The position numbers and the translations under genes were made by a program. A DNA stretch of 64,000 nucleotides, from positions 868,001-932,000 of the forward strand of contig NZ_AQOV01000002.1 of the NCBI RefSeq assembly GCF_000365425.1. The letters are read 5' to 3'. Below, one piece after another: positions 1 through 9,308 of this stretch (position 1 is the first letter of the stretch; each line of letters opens with the position of its first letter). The notes beneath the pieces are model-generated. The model had not been told where the DNA came from, ran no database searches, and worked only from the letters and a program-made list of their open reading frames with translations. The DNA is from Methylomonas sp. MK1 (GTDB taxonomy: Bacteria; Pseudomonadota; Gammaproteobacteria; Methylococcales; Methylomonadaceae).

Positions 1-1
1 G

Positions 2-1066
2 AATCCTATCAGACGTGTTTATATCCCCAAACCGAATGGCAAACTGAGGCCACTGGGTATATCGACCTTACGAGATCGGGTCTGCATGACGGCAGCGATG
101 CTGATATTGGAGCCGATCTTCGAAGCGGATTTACCCGACGAGCAATATGCCTATCGAGCGGGCCGTAATGCCCAGCAAGCGGTGGGCGAAATCAATCGCC
201 ATATGTTTAAAGGTCATCTGGACGTCGTTGATGCCGACTTGGCGGATTACTTCGGGAGTATTTCACATGCCGAGCTAATGAAATCGGTAGCTCGCCGTGT
301 TGTAGATCGACGTGTGTTGCATCTCATCACGATGTGGTTGGAATGTGCGGTAGAAGAAACCGACCGACATGGGCGGACGATACGCACTACCGAGGCCAAA
401 GATAAGCAACGCGGTATCCCGTAGGGTTCACCCATATCACCCTTACTGTCGAATTTATACATGCGGCGGTTTGTATTGGCATGGAAGAAACTTGGACTGG
501 AACGGCGGCTCGGCAGTCAAATCGTCACCTACGCCGACGACCTTGTTATCTTGTGTCGACGTGGCAAGGCTGAAGAAGCCTTGTTATGGATGCGTAAGAT
601 CATGGAGCGGTTGAAGCTCACGGTCAATGAGGAGAAAACGCAAATCTGCAAAGTGCCGGAAGGTGTGTTCGATTTTCTGGGTTACACATTCGGTCTGTTA
701 TATAGACCGCAAAACGGTAAGCCCTATCTGGGCTACCGGCCATCCAAGAAAAGTATTCGGCGCATGATCGAGAAGGTTCAGGCGTTGACGGCTTATTCAA
801 TGGCGTGGCATGACACCACGTTGCTGATCTATAAATTGAACCGCATGCTACGCGGTTGGGCGAACTACTTTAGGGTAGGAACCTTCAATCGTGCCTATCG
901 TGCGCTTGATAATTACACGGCAGCGCGGTTGCGTCGGTGGTTACGCAACAAGTATAAGGTGAGAAAGCGAGCAGGCGGAGGCTATCCATCTTCGTACCTC
1001 TATCAGACCCTTGGTTTGGTACGCTTAAGCCGCTTGGGGCGTGACGATCCGTGGGCGAAAGCGTGA
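2..1066 (+). pseudogene. ltrA: Group II intron reverse transcriptase/maturase with in-frame stop, 5' truncated by window
   Basis: The frame is open from base 2 (coding NPIRRVYIPKPNGKLRPLGI) to 1066 except for one TAG at 422-424. This TAG sits in the conserved RT motif [14 protein letters not shown], which here reads [13 protein letters not shown], so a single CAG to TAG change explains it. Downstream the YADD catalytic box (about 527-540) and the C-terminal maturase domain ([10 protein letters not shown]) are intact and in the same frame. The family normally runs about 400-480 residues and the start is outside the window. Unless the amber codon is suppressed, the catalytic palm is split and the protein is inactive. 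The rest looks undecayed, which suggests a recent mutation or a sequencing error at one base. Confidence 0.85.
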
Positions 1067-1078
1067 CATCTTGTCCGA

Positions 1079-1112
1079 GAGCCGGATGCGGGAAATCTGC
1101 CAGTCCGGTTCG
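1079..1112 (+). ncRNA. Group II intron domain V-like hairpin
   Basis: The stretch GAGCCGGATGCGG, then GAAA, then a returning strand that ends CCGGTTC folds into the short two-helix hairpin of group II intron domain V, the ribozyme catalytic core. It lies 13 nt after the maturase stop codon, the expected place. It is followed by GATGAGCGGGG, a typical start of the domain V-VI linker. Confidence 0.7.
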
Positions 1113-1230
1113 ATGAGCGGGGTGTGGAAACGGGGTTAAGGCAAGGCTATTTGGGCACCGTCAAACGAAAGAGGCGGAAACAGACAAGCTAAACCTAATT
1201 CTACCGCGCCACATCTCGACTCTACCGATT

Positions 1231-2177
1231 CTGTTGAAAAAGTCCCCTAATATACGGTTCCTAAAGTAGTAAAATACAGCTAACAGCCACTCAATCATGA
1301 GGTGACGCCATGATGGGACAACAATCCGGGATTCAGGAGCAGTTGTTTTTCTGTTTCAGTCTCGAAAACCACATTCCCAAAGAGCATCTGCTGCGAGGCA
1401 TTAACCATTTTCTTGACTTGGGTGATTTTCGCCAGCAATTGGCGGAGTTTTACAGTCCTATCGGCCGACCATCGATTGCTCCCGAACTGATGATCCGGAT
1501 GCTAATCCTCGGTTATTGTTTCGGCATTCGTTCCGAACGTCGTCTGTGTGAAGAAGTGCATGTCAACTTGGCTTATCGCTGGTTTTGCAAACTGGATTTA
1601 GACGATCCCGTACCGGATCATTCCACCTTTTCCAAGAATCGCCTGGGCCGTTTTCGGGAAAGCCAGGCTTTTCGGCTAGTGTTTGAAACGGTCCTGAAAC
1701 GATGTATGGCAGAAGGCCTGGTGCGTGGCGAGGGTTTTGCCACCGACGCCAGCATCATCAAAGCCGATGCCCAACGGCAACGTCGAGTAGAAAATGGTGA
1801 CGACATTGACTGGGGCGATCCCGCTCAAGCAGAACGTCCGGTCCGTGAATATCTCGCGGCACTAGAAGAAACGAATGATCCCAAAGAGTCCACCCGGACG
1901 CTTTCACTGACTGATCCGGCGGCTACCTGGACGGCCGCACCCGGTGGCCCCGCATTCTTTGCTTATTCAACCAATTACTTGATCGACTTGGAAGCCGGCA
2001 TCATCCTTGACGTAGAAGCCTCAGCGGTCAATAAAGCCGCCGAAGTGGAGGCGACTCGGACCATGATTGACCGGGTAGAAGAGACGTTTGGTCTGAAGCC
2101 CGAACGTTTGGTGGGCGATACCAACTATGGATCAGCTGCCATGCTCGGATGGTTAGTCGATGAAAAAGACATAGAAC
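1231..2177 (+). mobile_element. IS1182-like insertion sequence, 3' end lost at IS21 junction
   Basis: Its presumed left end, near 1231, reads CTGTTGAAAAAGTCCCC, a terminus style common in IS1182/IS5-type elements. The transposase starts at 1310. The element stops abruptly at 2177, where the IS21 terminal repeat TGTTGGCGCCGG begins. No continuation is found on the other side of that IS21 copy or beside the second copy. Confidence 0.6.
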
Positions 2178-2200
2178 TGTTGGCGCCGGGAGAAATTTGA
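1310..2200 (+). pseudogene. IS1182-family transposase, C-terminally truncated
   Basis: The N-terminal DUF772-like region (RPSIAPELMIRMLILGYCFG, PDHSTFSKNR) is followed by the first part of a DDE nuclease domain. ATDASIIKADA supplies the first aspartate and VGDTNYGSA the second. Full-length relatives are about 400-500 residues. Here the native frame ends after about 289 residues at the IS21 junction, and the last codons (to 2200) are read from the IS21 end. The region holding the catalytic glutamate is missing, so the enzyme should be dead. The start ATG at 1310 follows GAGGTGACGCC, an adequate ribosome binding site. Confidence 0.85.
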
Positions 2201-2323
2201 TCACCCGTACCGGTTGAAATTTGACTAGGGGATGGAGCCGGTTTTTTGAATGGCCGGCCGTGGATAAGTGTAACGGAAACGGATAATGGGAAGGAAGTTT
2301 CATTATCCGCTTCCATGGATTAT

Positions 2324-3145
2324 TTAGACGTTATTCTCCTCTGACATTTCCTCATTCGATGGATTTTTACTACCGCCTCGCTTAGCTTGCTCCCGGGCCT
2401 GTATTCTTACCTTGGCTTGCTCGGTGCTGTGCCGAAAGCGGTAGGACTCATTGCCGGTTTCGATGATATGACAATGGTGAGTCAACCTATCCAGCAACGC
2501 CGTGGTCATCTTGGCATCGCCGAACACGCTGGACCATTCGGCAAAGGTTAGATTGGTGGTAATCACCACACTGGTGCGCTCGTACAGTTTCGACAGCAGG
2601 TGAAACAACAACGCGCCGCCGACCTGAGAGAACGGTAGATAGCCCAGTTCATCCAGAATGACCAAGTCCACTTGCATCAGTCTGTACGCCAACTTGCCCT
2701 GATTGCCGGTCGCTTTTTCTCGTTCAAGCTGGGTGACCAAATCAATCGTCGAGTAAAATCGTACTCGCTTGCCGTGATCGGTAATGGCTTTGACACCGAG
2801 AGCTGTAGCCAGATGTGTTTTACCTGTGCCAGTACCGCCAACCAAAACCACGTTATGGGCAGCATCGGTGAATTGAGTTCTGGCAAGTTGATCGATCAGC
2901 GAGCGGTCAACGTTGGCGGATTCAAAGTCAAAGCCCGCTAAATCACGATGCATGGGGAATCGCGCGGTTTGTAGCTGATAACGAATGGAGCGGATATGCC
3001 GATCCTCTGTCTCGGCTTGTAACAAGTGCCTAAGCAGCCATTCCGACGTGTGCAGGCTAGTGCCGGCTTGACTGGCGACCTCAGCATAGCCTGCGGCCAT
3101 GCCATAGAGTTTGAGCGATTTCAATTCGGCTTCAATATCAAGCAT
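2324..3145 (-). CDS. istB: IS21-family helper ATPase IstB (copy 1)
   Basis: This AAA+ ATPase of 273 residues assembles on target DNA and stimulates the IstA transposase. Walker A is [11 protein letters not shown] at about residue 103 and Walker B is [11 protein letters not shown] at about residue 160. Length is close to the usual 245-275 for IstB. The start overlaps the end of istA by 8 bp, the family's normal translational coupling. The protein is identical to the copy at 32978-33799. Confidence 0.95.
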   Translation of the reverse strand: MLDIEAELKSLKLYGMAAGYAEVASQAGTSLHTSEWLLRHLLQAETEDRHIRSIRYQLQTARFPMHRDLAGFDFESANVDRSLIDQLARTQFTDAAHNVVLVGGTGTGKTHLATALGVKAITDHGKRVRFYSTIDLVTQLEREKATGNQGKLAYRLMQVDLVILDELGYLPFSQVGGALLFHLLSKLYERTSVVITTNLTFAEWSSVFGDAKMTTALLDRLTHHCHIIETGNESYRFRHSTEQAKVRIQAREQAKRGGSKNPSNEEMSEENNV

Positions 3146-4682
3146 CTCCGCTCTCCTCAGCTAAACGGATGGGGCTGAGGTTTTCGCTCAACAAATCATA
3201 ACGCCCGGTATCGGCAATAGGGACCTCGTTTAGCTTTAAGGCATCCGGTGTGGTGATGGTGGCTGGCTCTGGCTCATGATTTTCTGGCAGGCGAGTTAAC
3301 AGATGGCGTACCTGTTCAACGCTGGTATGCCCCGATTCCAGGCATCGATTGACAGCGGCGATGACAACGTCCAGGCCGTGAACCGGTACGCACGCCAACA
3401 CCTCGGCCATCACCCGGTCGCCGCCGGGGCGCTTACGCAATGCACGCTGCAAAGACAACAATGGCGACGGCATCTCGGCAAACGGCGCACCGTTGCGTAA
3501 CGCGCCCGGCTTGCGCTCCAGCAACGGGATATAGTGTTGCCAGTCATAGCTGACCTGGTCGCGGTCGAACAACCGTGCATGACTGGCAATCAGGGCATCG
3601 TCGGCGTACAGATCGAGCCTTTCCGGATACAGCCTGACACTGACTCGACGGTTGGCCCAGCGACACAGTACCGAATAACGATTGCGCTTCACGGTCACCA
3701 GGCAAGTGCTGGATACGCGAGCCACCACCTCGATGTAGCCGTCAAACATTCCGGGCATTGGCATCAGATGGGGTTGCTCGATCTCCACGGCCTCTTGCAC
3801 GGTCATGCCGCTGGCATCCGGGCAAGGAATTTCAGCCCATAATGCCCGGCAGCGACTTTCCAACCACACGTTCAACTCTGCAAAGCTACCAAAGCATTGT
3901 TGCCCTGCATCCTGCCAGATACGGCGCCGACTATCCTGCACATTTTTCTCGACGATACCTTTCTCCCAGCCGGACGCCACATTGCAAAAGTCCGGATCAA
4001 ACAGGTAATAAGCCGTCAGCGCCGCAAAGCGCGCGTTGACAATGCGCTCCTTGCCGCTCTGCACTTTATCGACCGCCGTTTTCATGTTGTCGTAGATGCC
4101 GCGCAACGGTACGCCACCCAGTACCCGAAAGGCACGGCTATGGGCATCGAACAGCATTTCGTGGCTTTGGCTGGGATAGGCCACCAGCAAAAAAGCCCGA
4201 CTGGCGCAGAGTTTGGTATGAGCGACTTGTAAGCGCCGGTAAATACCGCCGACCACCAAGGACTCTTCACTCCAATCGAATTGAAAGGCCTCACCCCAAC
4301 GGAATTTCAACGGCACGAACGCGTGTTTGCCGGCGTCGCTGGTACCGGCCTTGCGCCACGCCCGAATGTAATCGGTCAACTGCGTATAGCCACCGTCATA
4401 GCCGGCTTTCCGCAACTCTTCCAACAACCTCAATGCGGTACGTCTGTCGCGCTTGGGACGATAGCTATCGGCTATCAGGGCTTGCTTGAGCTGCTCTTCG
4501 TAAGGCGTCAGCTTGGTGGGTACCGAGCGACGTTGATAAGCAGGTTCGCTGCCATTAGGCATTCTCAGCCATTTTTTGACGGTATTGCGAGACAGACTGG
4601 TGCGTCTGGCAATCTCATTAATGGACAACTTATCGCGGAAATACATCCGCCGGATTTTGGCGTATAGGATCATGGTTATCAC
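3138..4682 (-). CDS. istA: IS21-family transposase IstA (copy 1)
   Basis: The 514-residue DDE transposase starts with a helix-turn-helix ([20 protein letters not shown], residues about 17-36) that binds the element ends. The rve-type catalytic core follows, with aspartates in FQFDWSEE and IYDNMKTA and the glutamate in [13 protein letters not shown]. The C-terminal Mu-type beta-barrel region contains VKRNRYSV. It looks full length and intact. It is identical in sequence to the copy at 31441-32985, pointing to very recent duplication or gene conversion. Confidence 0.95.
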   Translation of the reverse strand: MITMILYAKIRRMYFRDKLSINEIARRTSLSRNTVKKWLRMPNGSEPAYQRRSVPTKLTPYEEQLKQALIADSYRPKRDRRTALRLLEELRKAGYDGGYTQLTDYIRAWRKAGTSDAGKHAFVPLKFRWGEAFQFDWSEESLVVGGIYRRLQVAHTKLCASRAFLLVAYPSQSHEMLFDAHSRAFRVLGGVPLRGIYDNMKTAVDKVQSGKERIVNARFAALTAYYLFDPDFCNVASGWEKGIVEKNVQDSRRRIWQDAGQQCFGSFAELNVWLESRCRALWAEIPCPDASGMTVQEAVEIEQPHLMPMPGMFDGYIEVVARVSSTCLVTVKRNRYSVLCRWANRRVSVRLYPERLDLYADDALIASHARLFDRDQVSYDWQHYIPLLERKPGALRNGAPFAEMPSPLLSLQRALRKRPGGDRVMAEVLACVPVHGLDVVIAAVNRCLESGHTSVEQVRHLLTRLPENHEPEPATITTPDALKLNEVPIADTGRYDLLSENLSPIRLAEESGDA

Positions 4683-4930
4683 CCTTTAGGTTCCTGTCTA
4701 ATTTCTGGACAGGACAGGTTAATAACCCTGGTCAATCTTCAGCCGGAATTTACCGGTTTACTTGGTCAATTTTCAACCGGCGTCAACATTCTTGACCTCA
4801 TTGTCGCAGCAGTCCGTACCACCCCTTAGCCCCAACGACGAATACTAATTGTCACCCCTGGCCGGCGGCTGCACCTTCGCGGTCGCCGGTCACCATCCCA
4901 CTTTATGTTTGTAACTTTAGGAGATTAGTA

Positions 4931-6109
4931 ATGCCTGTCGTCAAATTAACTGAAACATTTATCAAAAATCAACTTATCTGCCCCGAAGGACAAAACCGTA
5001 TCGAGTACTGCGACTCGGACGTTAAAGGTTTGTATGTGTTGGTCAGTGCCGCCAATCCGGGCGAGGGCGGTTATTACTTGCGATTCAAAGATGGTAACAA
5101 CAAGACCTGCCATCAAAAAATCGGACGTACCAAGGAAATCTCCCTGGCTAATGTCCGTAAGGAGGCGGGTAGGCTGAAATTGGAAATTGCTCAAGGTGCG
5201 AATCCCGTGGCCGAGAAGAAAGCCCAAAAGGCGATCATCACCTTCGCCGAACTCATGGAAAGTCACTATTTGCCGTATGTCCAACCCAGAAAGCGCAGCT
5301 GGAAAAAAGACGAGGAAATGTTCAGGTTGCGGTTGAATGCGGTTTTCGGCAGTCAGCGTCTGAACCAAATCACCCGGCAACAAATCCAGGCGTTCCACAT
5401 CGCTTTAAAGAATGATGGCCTGTCGGAAAGCACGTGTAATCATTATGTGAAATTGTTGAAACAGGCATTCAATCTGGCAATCGACTGGGAACTGTTGGAA
5501 ACGAACCCGGCGTCGCGCATTCCGTTGTTTCGGGAAGAAGCCCGCGAAAACTACTTGAGCGAAACCGAACTTGAGCAATTTCTGATCGTATTGCGCAACG
5601 ACGAAAACCGGATGATCTGTAACGTTGTCTATTTTCTGCTCAGTACCGGCGCTCGCCTCAATGAAGCGCTCAGTGCAACCTGGTCGCAGATTGATCGTCG
5701 GCATCGGGTTTGGCGGATTCCGGCCAGCAATTCCAAGTCCAAGAAGGTGCGCAGTGTGCCTTTGAACGACAGTGCCATCGATGTTCTTGACCAAGTCGGT
5801 ACGGAAGGCAGCTTCGACTATTTGTTCATCAACCGGCAAACAGGCGAACATTACACCACCATCAGCAAGGTCTATGATCGATTGCGCCGGAAAGCGGGAT
5901 TGCCCCATTTGCGGATACATGACCTTCGCCATCAGTATGCTTCGTTCCTGGTGAACAGCGGCAGAACCCTTTACGAAGTGCAGCAAATCCTTGGACATTC
6001 AGACCCAAGCGTTACCCAGCGCTACGCGCATTTATCGACAAAATCGTTACAGGATGCGGCCAACTCGGCGTCAGTCATTCTTCGAGGTGCGATGCAGGCC
6101 GGGGTTTAG
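4931..6109 (+). CDS. Tyrosine-type site-specific integrase
   Basis: The 392-residue phage/island integrase has an N-terminal arm-binding DUF4102-like domain (residues about 5-95), a SAM-like core-binding domain (about 105-195) and a C-terminal catalytic domain. The catalytic residues are visible: Arg in STGARLNEAL, His-x-x-Arg in HDLRHQYA, His in LGHSDPSVTQ and the nucleophile Tyr in QRYAHL. The start at 4931 follows TTTAGGAGATTAGTA, a good ribosome binding site. The gene begins about 140 bp from the end of IS21 copy 1 and is followed by a tRNA-Asn 3' fragment at 6473-6530. It looks like the surviving end of an integrative element whose cargo is gone or lies elsewhere. Confidence 0.92.
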   Translation: MPVVKLTETFIKNQLICPEGQNRIEYCDSDVKGLYVLVSAANPGEGGYYLRFKDGNNKTCHQKIGRTKEISLANVRKEAGRLKLEIAQGANPVAEKKAQKAIITFAELMESHYLPYVQPRKRSWKKDEEMFRLRLNAVFGSQRLNQITRQQIQAFHIALKNDGLSESTCNHYVKLLKQAFNLAIDWELLETNPASRIPLFREEARENYLSETELEQFLIVLRNDENRMICNVVYFLLSTGARLNEALSATWSQIDRRHRVWRIPASNSKSKKVRSVPLNDSAIDVLDQVGTEGSFDYLFINRQTGEHYTTISKVYDRLRRKAGLPHLRIHDLRHQYASFLVNSGRTLYEVQQILGHSDPSVTQRYAHLSTKSLQDAANSASVILRGAMQAGV

Positions 6110-6472
6110 GCGACACCGGTGGGGTCGAAGGTTCGGGAGACAAGCTGAGGGGGTGGGCAGGGACGCTCACCTCTGGCCCAGATTGCCACGAGTCGGCGCG
6201 TTTCGGCTGGCGGCTTGACTACCCCCACTGGCGTGGCGTCGCGTGTCATCTGCGACACCCTCGGCGAAATCTCGCGTCACAACGGGATTTTCGAACCGAA
6301 CTTCGGTTTTTGGTCGGCGAAAAATTTCGCAAATCGTTGTTTTAGATTGGAAAAATTGAAAAGTTGGCAAATTCCGCCGCAAAAAGTTCGGAATCGGTTC
6401 GGTTTCCAAGGTGTGATGCGACGCCAACAAAAAAAGATGTTAGGGTTCTTACACTTGCGGGCCAAAAAATCG
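6110..6472. other. Gene-poor stretch downstream of integrase
   Basis: I see no convincing gene here. A 94-codon frame at 6215-6499 has no ribosome binding site, no recognisable motif and runs into the tRNA fragment. This is probably the attachment-side non-coding end of the integrative element. Confidence 0.5.
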
Positions 6473-6530
6473 ACTGTTAGTGGTTCTGTTAATCACTAGG
6501 TCGGCGGTTCGAGCCCGTCCGGGGGAGCCA
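6473..6530 (+). other. 3' fragment of a tRNA-Asn gene (att-like scar)
   Basis: The sequence contains CTGTTAATC (anticodon GTT, Asn) at 6485-6493. It continues with a perfect T arm (GGCGG, TTCGAGC, CCGTC) and the acceptor strand with encoded CCA ending at 6530. The 5' half (acceptor TCCCCCG and D arm) is absent upstream, and the anticodon stem is distorted by two extra bases, so this is not a functional tRNA. A tRNA 3' end just downstream of a tyrosine integrase is the classic footprint of integration at a tRNA gene. The native terminator follows at once. Confidence 0.7.
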
Positions 6531-6540
6531 AATAAATTAA

Positions 6541-6571
6541 GGCCTCACATGCAAATGTGGGGCTTTTTTTT
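6541..6571 (+). terminator. Rho-independent terminator after tRNA fragment
   Basis: The stem CCTCACAT, loop GCAA and return strand ATGTGGGG are followed by eight T. It is probably the original terminator of the tRNA-Asn transcription unit. Confidence 0.8.
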
Positions 6572-6698
6572 GCCCGAACGGGAGTCTCCGGGTCGGTATT
6601 GGGTTTCGTAAGATTTCAATGGGTTGGCTAATGCGGTCGCCACTGACGATAATTTCAGAAGTCACCGGTTCGGCATGAATGACAATTCGGAACCGTTA

Positions 6699-6830
6699 TT
6701 ATTTTCCCGTCAATAACCCGCCGCTGCTGTTATGTGAATCTTGTTTAGATTTCTTAATAGCCTTCTTTTCTTTCTGAGTGTGCGCTGGTTTTTTCTTGTC
6801 TTCTTTATTGCTTTTTGGGGACTTACTCAT
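6699..6830 (-). CDS. Small lysine-rich protein, unknown function
   Basis: This 43-residue, very basic protein starts MSKSPKSNKEDKKK; about one third of its residues are lysine. An upstream in-frame ATG at 6887 would give 62 residues. However, the promoter P1 (6865-6906) places the transcription start near 6858, so the start at 6830 is preferred; it has GGAAAAAT ahead of it. No domain is recognised. Its sharing of a promoter type with CsbD and DUF2383 genes suggests a stress-induced, possibly nucleic-acid-associated protein; that is inference only. Confidence 0.6.
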   Translation of the reverse strand: MSKSPKSNKEDKKKPAHTQKEKKAIKKSKQDSHNSSGGLLTGK

Positions 6831-6864
6831 GGCAATTTTTCCGAGTGATGACTGATACTGACCC

Positions 6865-6906
6865 AGCCTAGAGATTTTTTGTGTCAAAGTCGGTGCGCTG
6901 GCACAC
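6865..6906 (-). promoter_or_regulatory. P1: class II Crp/Fnr-type promoter
   Basis: Read leftward: palindrome GTGTG-CCAG-CGCAC (6906-6893), -35 CCGACT sharing its first C, 17-bp spacer, -10 TAGGCT (6870-6865). The predicted transcript starts near 6858, 28 nt before the lysine-rich small gene. It belongs to a family of 17 such sites in this window. Confidence 0.75.
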
Positions 6907-7052
6907 TTAGGGTGTAAATCGCGAAGGCTTTTCTGCTGTTATTTATGGTCGGGCATCCAACAAACAAATCAGTGAGGGCTTTTTGTCACATTGATGTCAT
7001 AGGGCATTTGTAAGCTAACGCTTTAAACAAATGAAAATATGAGTCAGCAAAA

Positions 7053-7253
7053 ATGAACGAATTTTTCTACAAGAAGCCGACAGAGCTTTCGGAGATTGAG
7101 CGGGTGATAAACGATTTGACGGAAGACCGAACCCATCCGCTAAATAACAGCAGACATCCCTATCACCGAGATTGTGTTCAGGCATTTAATGATTTAATGG
7201 CATATGCTGACAGTATTCGCCAACACACCGGATTTCTTACCAGGACATTCTGA
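7053..7253 (+). CDS. Hypothetical small protein
   Basis: This 66-residue soluble acidic protein has YKKPTELSEIERVINDL near the N-terminus and a likely helical C-terminus. No clear ribosome binding site precedes 7053 (AGTCAGCAAAA). The composition and even codon use look protein-like, but I recognise no family. It is the only rightward candidate between P1 and 8.2 kb. Confidence 0.45.
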   Translation: MNEFFYKKPTELSEIERVINDLTEDRTHPLNNSRHPYHRDCVQAFNDLMAYADSIRQHTGFLTRTF

Positions 7254-7704
7254 GAATACCCGCCGAACATTGACTATGTCATCGCGTTGAAGCCGGCGTC
7301 GACTGATTGCGATTGTCCATTTACGGACGAACATTCTGGCCCCCCTGTGATCGCAAAAAACTTCGATATTAGGCGGCTCTGCTGGCAAACAAGACGACGT
7401 TGCGGGTGTCCGACTGAGGCCATTCTTTAAAGTCGATGGGCAACTCTAACAAGGGCCCCGTCACGCAAGACTTTATCGATCCATCTATCGCAACGTACAG
7501 CCGTTTATTGTGCTTAGATGATTTGAATTGGTGATCTAAGTATGCGGGAGTGGTGTCCATTACTGCCGTGTAGGGGAATTGAGAGAGCTTAACTTTATAG
7601 GGCGTTTCTTAAAATTGTCTTAAGAAAGATTCTAGTTATTAGACGGTTATGTCATCTATCAAGAAATAGCTTTTATAAAATGCGGTAGCCGGGGATGGAG
7701 CCAC
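7254..7704. other. Sparse region with one doubtful leftward frame
   Basis: Apart from the doubtful frame at 7369-7560, nothing stands out. A 64-codon leftward frame at 7194-7388 overlaps the 3' end of the preceding gene and has no signal of being real. Confidence 0.4.
7369..7560 (-). CDS. Doubtful small ORF, possible gene remnant
   Basis: This 63-codon frame starts MDTTPAYLDHQFKSSKHNKR and ends with DTRNVVLFASRAA. There is no ribosome binding site before 7560 and I recognise no family. It may be the tail of a decayed gene or a chance frame. Confidence 0.25.
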   Translation of the reverse strand: MDTTPAYLDHQFKSSKHNKRLYVAIDGSIKSCVTGPLLELPIDFKEWPQSDTRNVVLFASRAA

Positions 7705-7914
7705 TCAAATGGCTCTGTCGAATTTGCTGACAAAACTGACTTGGAAGTTTTGCTGGGTGATGCCGGATGCAATGTGTTTGCTATGGCGAATGTATGAATC
7801 GTAAATCCCTTGACCATCATGGGATTGCATATTGAGGTAGCCCTCGTAACCCTTCGGCGCCAAGAAGGTGTGATTAATCTGTTGTGTCAGGGTCATATGT
7901 TTTTTTAGGGGCAT
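7705..7914 (-). CDS. Hypothetical small protein
   Basis: This 69-residue protein begins MPLKKHMTLTQQINHTFLAP. The start at 7914 has a good ribosome binding site (AGGAAACGACC), which supports a real gene. No signal peptide, membrane segment or family motif is visible. It stands alone, convergent with nothing nearby, and its function is unknown. Confidence 0.5.
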   Translation of the reverse strand: MPLKKHMTLTQQINHTFLAPKGYEGYLNMQSHDGQGIYDSYIRHSKHIASGITQQNFQVSFVSKFDRAI

Positions 7915-8272
7915 GGTCGTTTCCTGATGATTTTAAACGCTGACATTACATCTTTATTGTCCGGTAATCTGTGATCTAGTGTCCGTAATGGTGATTGTCG
8001 GGTTCTATTCGTATTCACAAATCGTTAGTGGTTGGGGGTTTCAGCTGTTTGCCAATGTGCGCCAGAATTGTCACATTACCGTCACATATTAGACGTATGC
8101 TTGACATGATCGCAGCGGCGTTGGTTCAAACATACGTCCTTCTGCGACTATTAGTGGCAGAAACATAATTTTGTAAACACCTATCAATTCGCCCCTCCTT
8201 ATCCAATAACTTGTTTGTATTGTTCTAGCCAGAAACTCTGGGCTACCTGCAATAACTTCACGATGAAAGATC
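7915..8272. other. Intergenic region, no feature seen
   Basis: The region is AT-rich and lies between divergent genes. It contains no ORF with a plausible start and no P-type promoter. It presumably carries the unrecognised promoters of 7914 (leftward) and 8273 (rightward). Confidence 0.4.
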
Positions 8273-8659
8273 ATGCCAACTTTAAATATTCTTGTCGTTG
8301 ACGACGAGGAATCCATCAGGGACATGCTACTGATGGTGCTGGAAAATGCCGGAATGAATGTAACCACTGTTGCAACGGCCGAAGAGGCGCAGCAATCATT
8401 AGCACAGATGTCTGTAGATTTGCTGGTTCTGGATTGGATGTTGCCGGGAATAAGTGGTATCGAAATGACGCGGCGCTTAAAAAACGATCCGAAATTCACT
8501 GCGCTACCTGTTATTCTTCTAACGGCACGCGCGGAAAGAAATGATCGGATTCGCGCGTTTGAAGTCGGCGTCAATGATTACATTACGAAACCTTTTTCGC
8601 CACGAGATTTGATTATCCGAATCAACTCAGCCATTAACATCAGCAGAAACCTAAATTGA
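8273..8659 (+). CDS. Receiver-only response regulator
   Basis: This 128-residue CheY-like receiver domain has no output domain. The acidic pocket is D10/D11, the phospho-acceptor is Asp54 (LVLDWMLPG), the conserved Thr/Ser is Thr84 (ILLTARAE) and the lysine is Lys106 (YITKPFSP). The sequence is closest in style to PhoB-type receivers. With no kinase next door, its partner is unknown; it may serve the PAS and CheB-CheR signalling proteins downstream. Confidence 0.9.
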   Translation: MPTLNILVVDDEESIRDMLLMVLENAGMNVTTVATAEEAQQSLAQMSVDLLVLDWMLPGISGIEMTRRLKNDPKFTALPVILLTARAERNDRIRAFEVGVNDYITKPFSPRDLIIRINSAINISRNLN

Positions 8660-8691
8660 TCGGCACCGACCAATTAAGTCAGGTTGTTTAG

Positions 8692-9075
8692 TCAAGGGTT
8701 TTTGAATTTTGGCCCCTTACACCAATTGCGTGCCTCACTTACTGACTTAAACACTCTGGATCTATAGGGCAAGGGACTGGTGTGAACGAATGCATTGATT
8801 TGTGCTTCAAGTTCGCGATCCAGGGTTATAAATGCAATTTTAACCTTATCATTGACGCGGTAAGCATCTGCTACGCTAGCAAAATAAGCCTTTATAATCG
8901 GCGGTGTGACTTCGAAATCGTTCACCTCTGAAAAATCATTTATGACAAACAAAATGCTGCCGAAATTTGGATTATTTTGCACGTCTTCGGTAGCCGCCAT
9001 AAATTCGGCATCGTTCACTTTTTCAGTGAATTTCTTAACTACTCCGATATGGCCCCACTTTAAGACATAGCCCAT
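8692..9075 (-). CDS. Hypothetical protein, possibly SpoIIAA/STAS-like
   Basis: This 127-residue soluble protein begins MGYVLKWGHIGVVKKF. The start at 9075 is preferred over the in-frame ATG at 9081 because AGGA sits five bases before it. The alternating pattern FGSILFVINDFSEV then KIAFITLDRELEAQINAF resembles SpoIIAA-like/STAS folds that measure a local environment or interact with partners. The resemblance is weak and no function can be assigned. Confidence 0.6.
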   Translation of the reverse strand: MGYVLKWGHIGVVKKFTEKVNDAEFMAATEDVQNNPNFGSILFVINDFSEVNDFEVTPPIIKAYFASVADAYRVNDKVKIAFITLDRELEAQINAFVHTSPLPYRSRVFKSVSEARNWCKGPKFKNP

Positions 9076-9308
9076 ATACATCCTGTTTATATTTTCGATC
9101 AGTTGGTCAGTCTAACATCATCATACGACCAAAATCCAAGCGGAATGGAATCGGAAAAATGTCCTATTGTCATAGATTGTTTGTGCTCGGGCGCCGCCGC
9201 GAGAGGTCACACAAAAACCTCAGCCAATTGTTCCTATGTTCAGTGCCGGTTCTGCCAAATGTTAATTGTAAGGACGCATCATGATGTCAAAGTGCCCAAA
9301 CGCATCAG

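Larger units (their letters stand above)
1..1150 (+). mobile_element. Group II intron, 3' portion (5' part outside window)
   Basis: The left edge of the window lies inside a group II intron. It contains most of an intron-encoded reverse transcriptase/maturase and, directly after it, a domain V-like hairpin and a domain VI-like stretch. The 5' ribozyme domains are beyond the window start. The exact 3' end is not resolved; I place it near 1150, before the terminal repeat of the next IS. The open frame is interrupted, so retromobility is doubtful. Confidence 0.75.
2178..4788 (-). mobile_element. IS21-family element, copy 1 (istA-istB leftward)
   Basis: The element is 2611 bp and bounded by TGTTGGCGCCGG at 2178 and the complement of TGTTGACGCCGG ending at 4788. 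Inside each end are repeated blocks such as CGGTTGAAAATTGACC and CGGCTGAAGATTGACC, the multiple terminal repeats typical of IS21. Both ends match copy 2 at 31335-33945, which has exactly the same length in opposite orientation. Flanking bases (left ...CATAGAAC, right TTCTTGAC...) show no target-site duplication, so the element has recombined or lost DNA after insertion. Confidence 0.93.

Noticed and set aside
5405..5998. A 197-codon ORF opposite the integrase
   Set aside because: It is the antisense shadow of a well-supported integrase, with no family resemblance of its own.
6215..6499. A 94-codon ORF after the integrase
   Set aside because: It has no ribosome binding site and no motif, and it ends inside the tRNA-Asn fragment.
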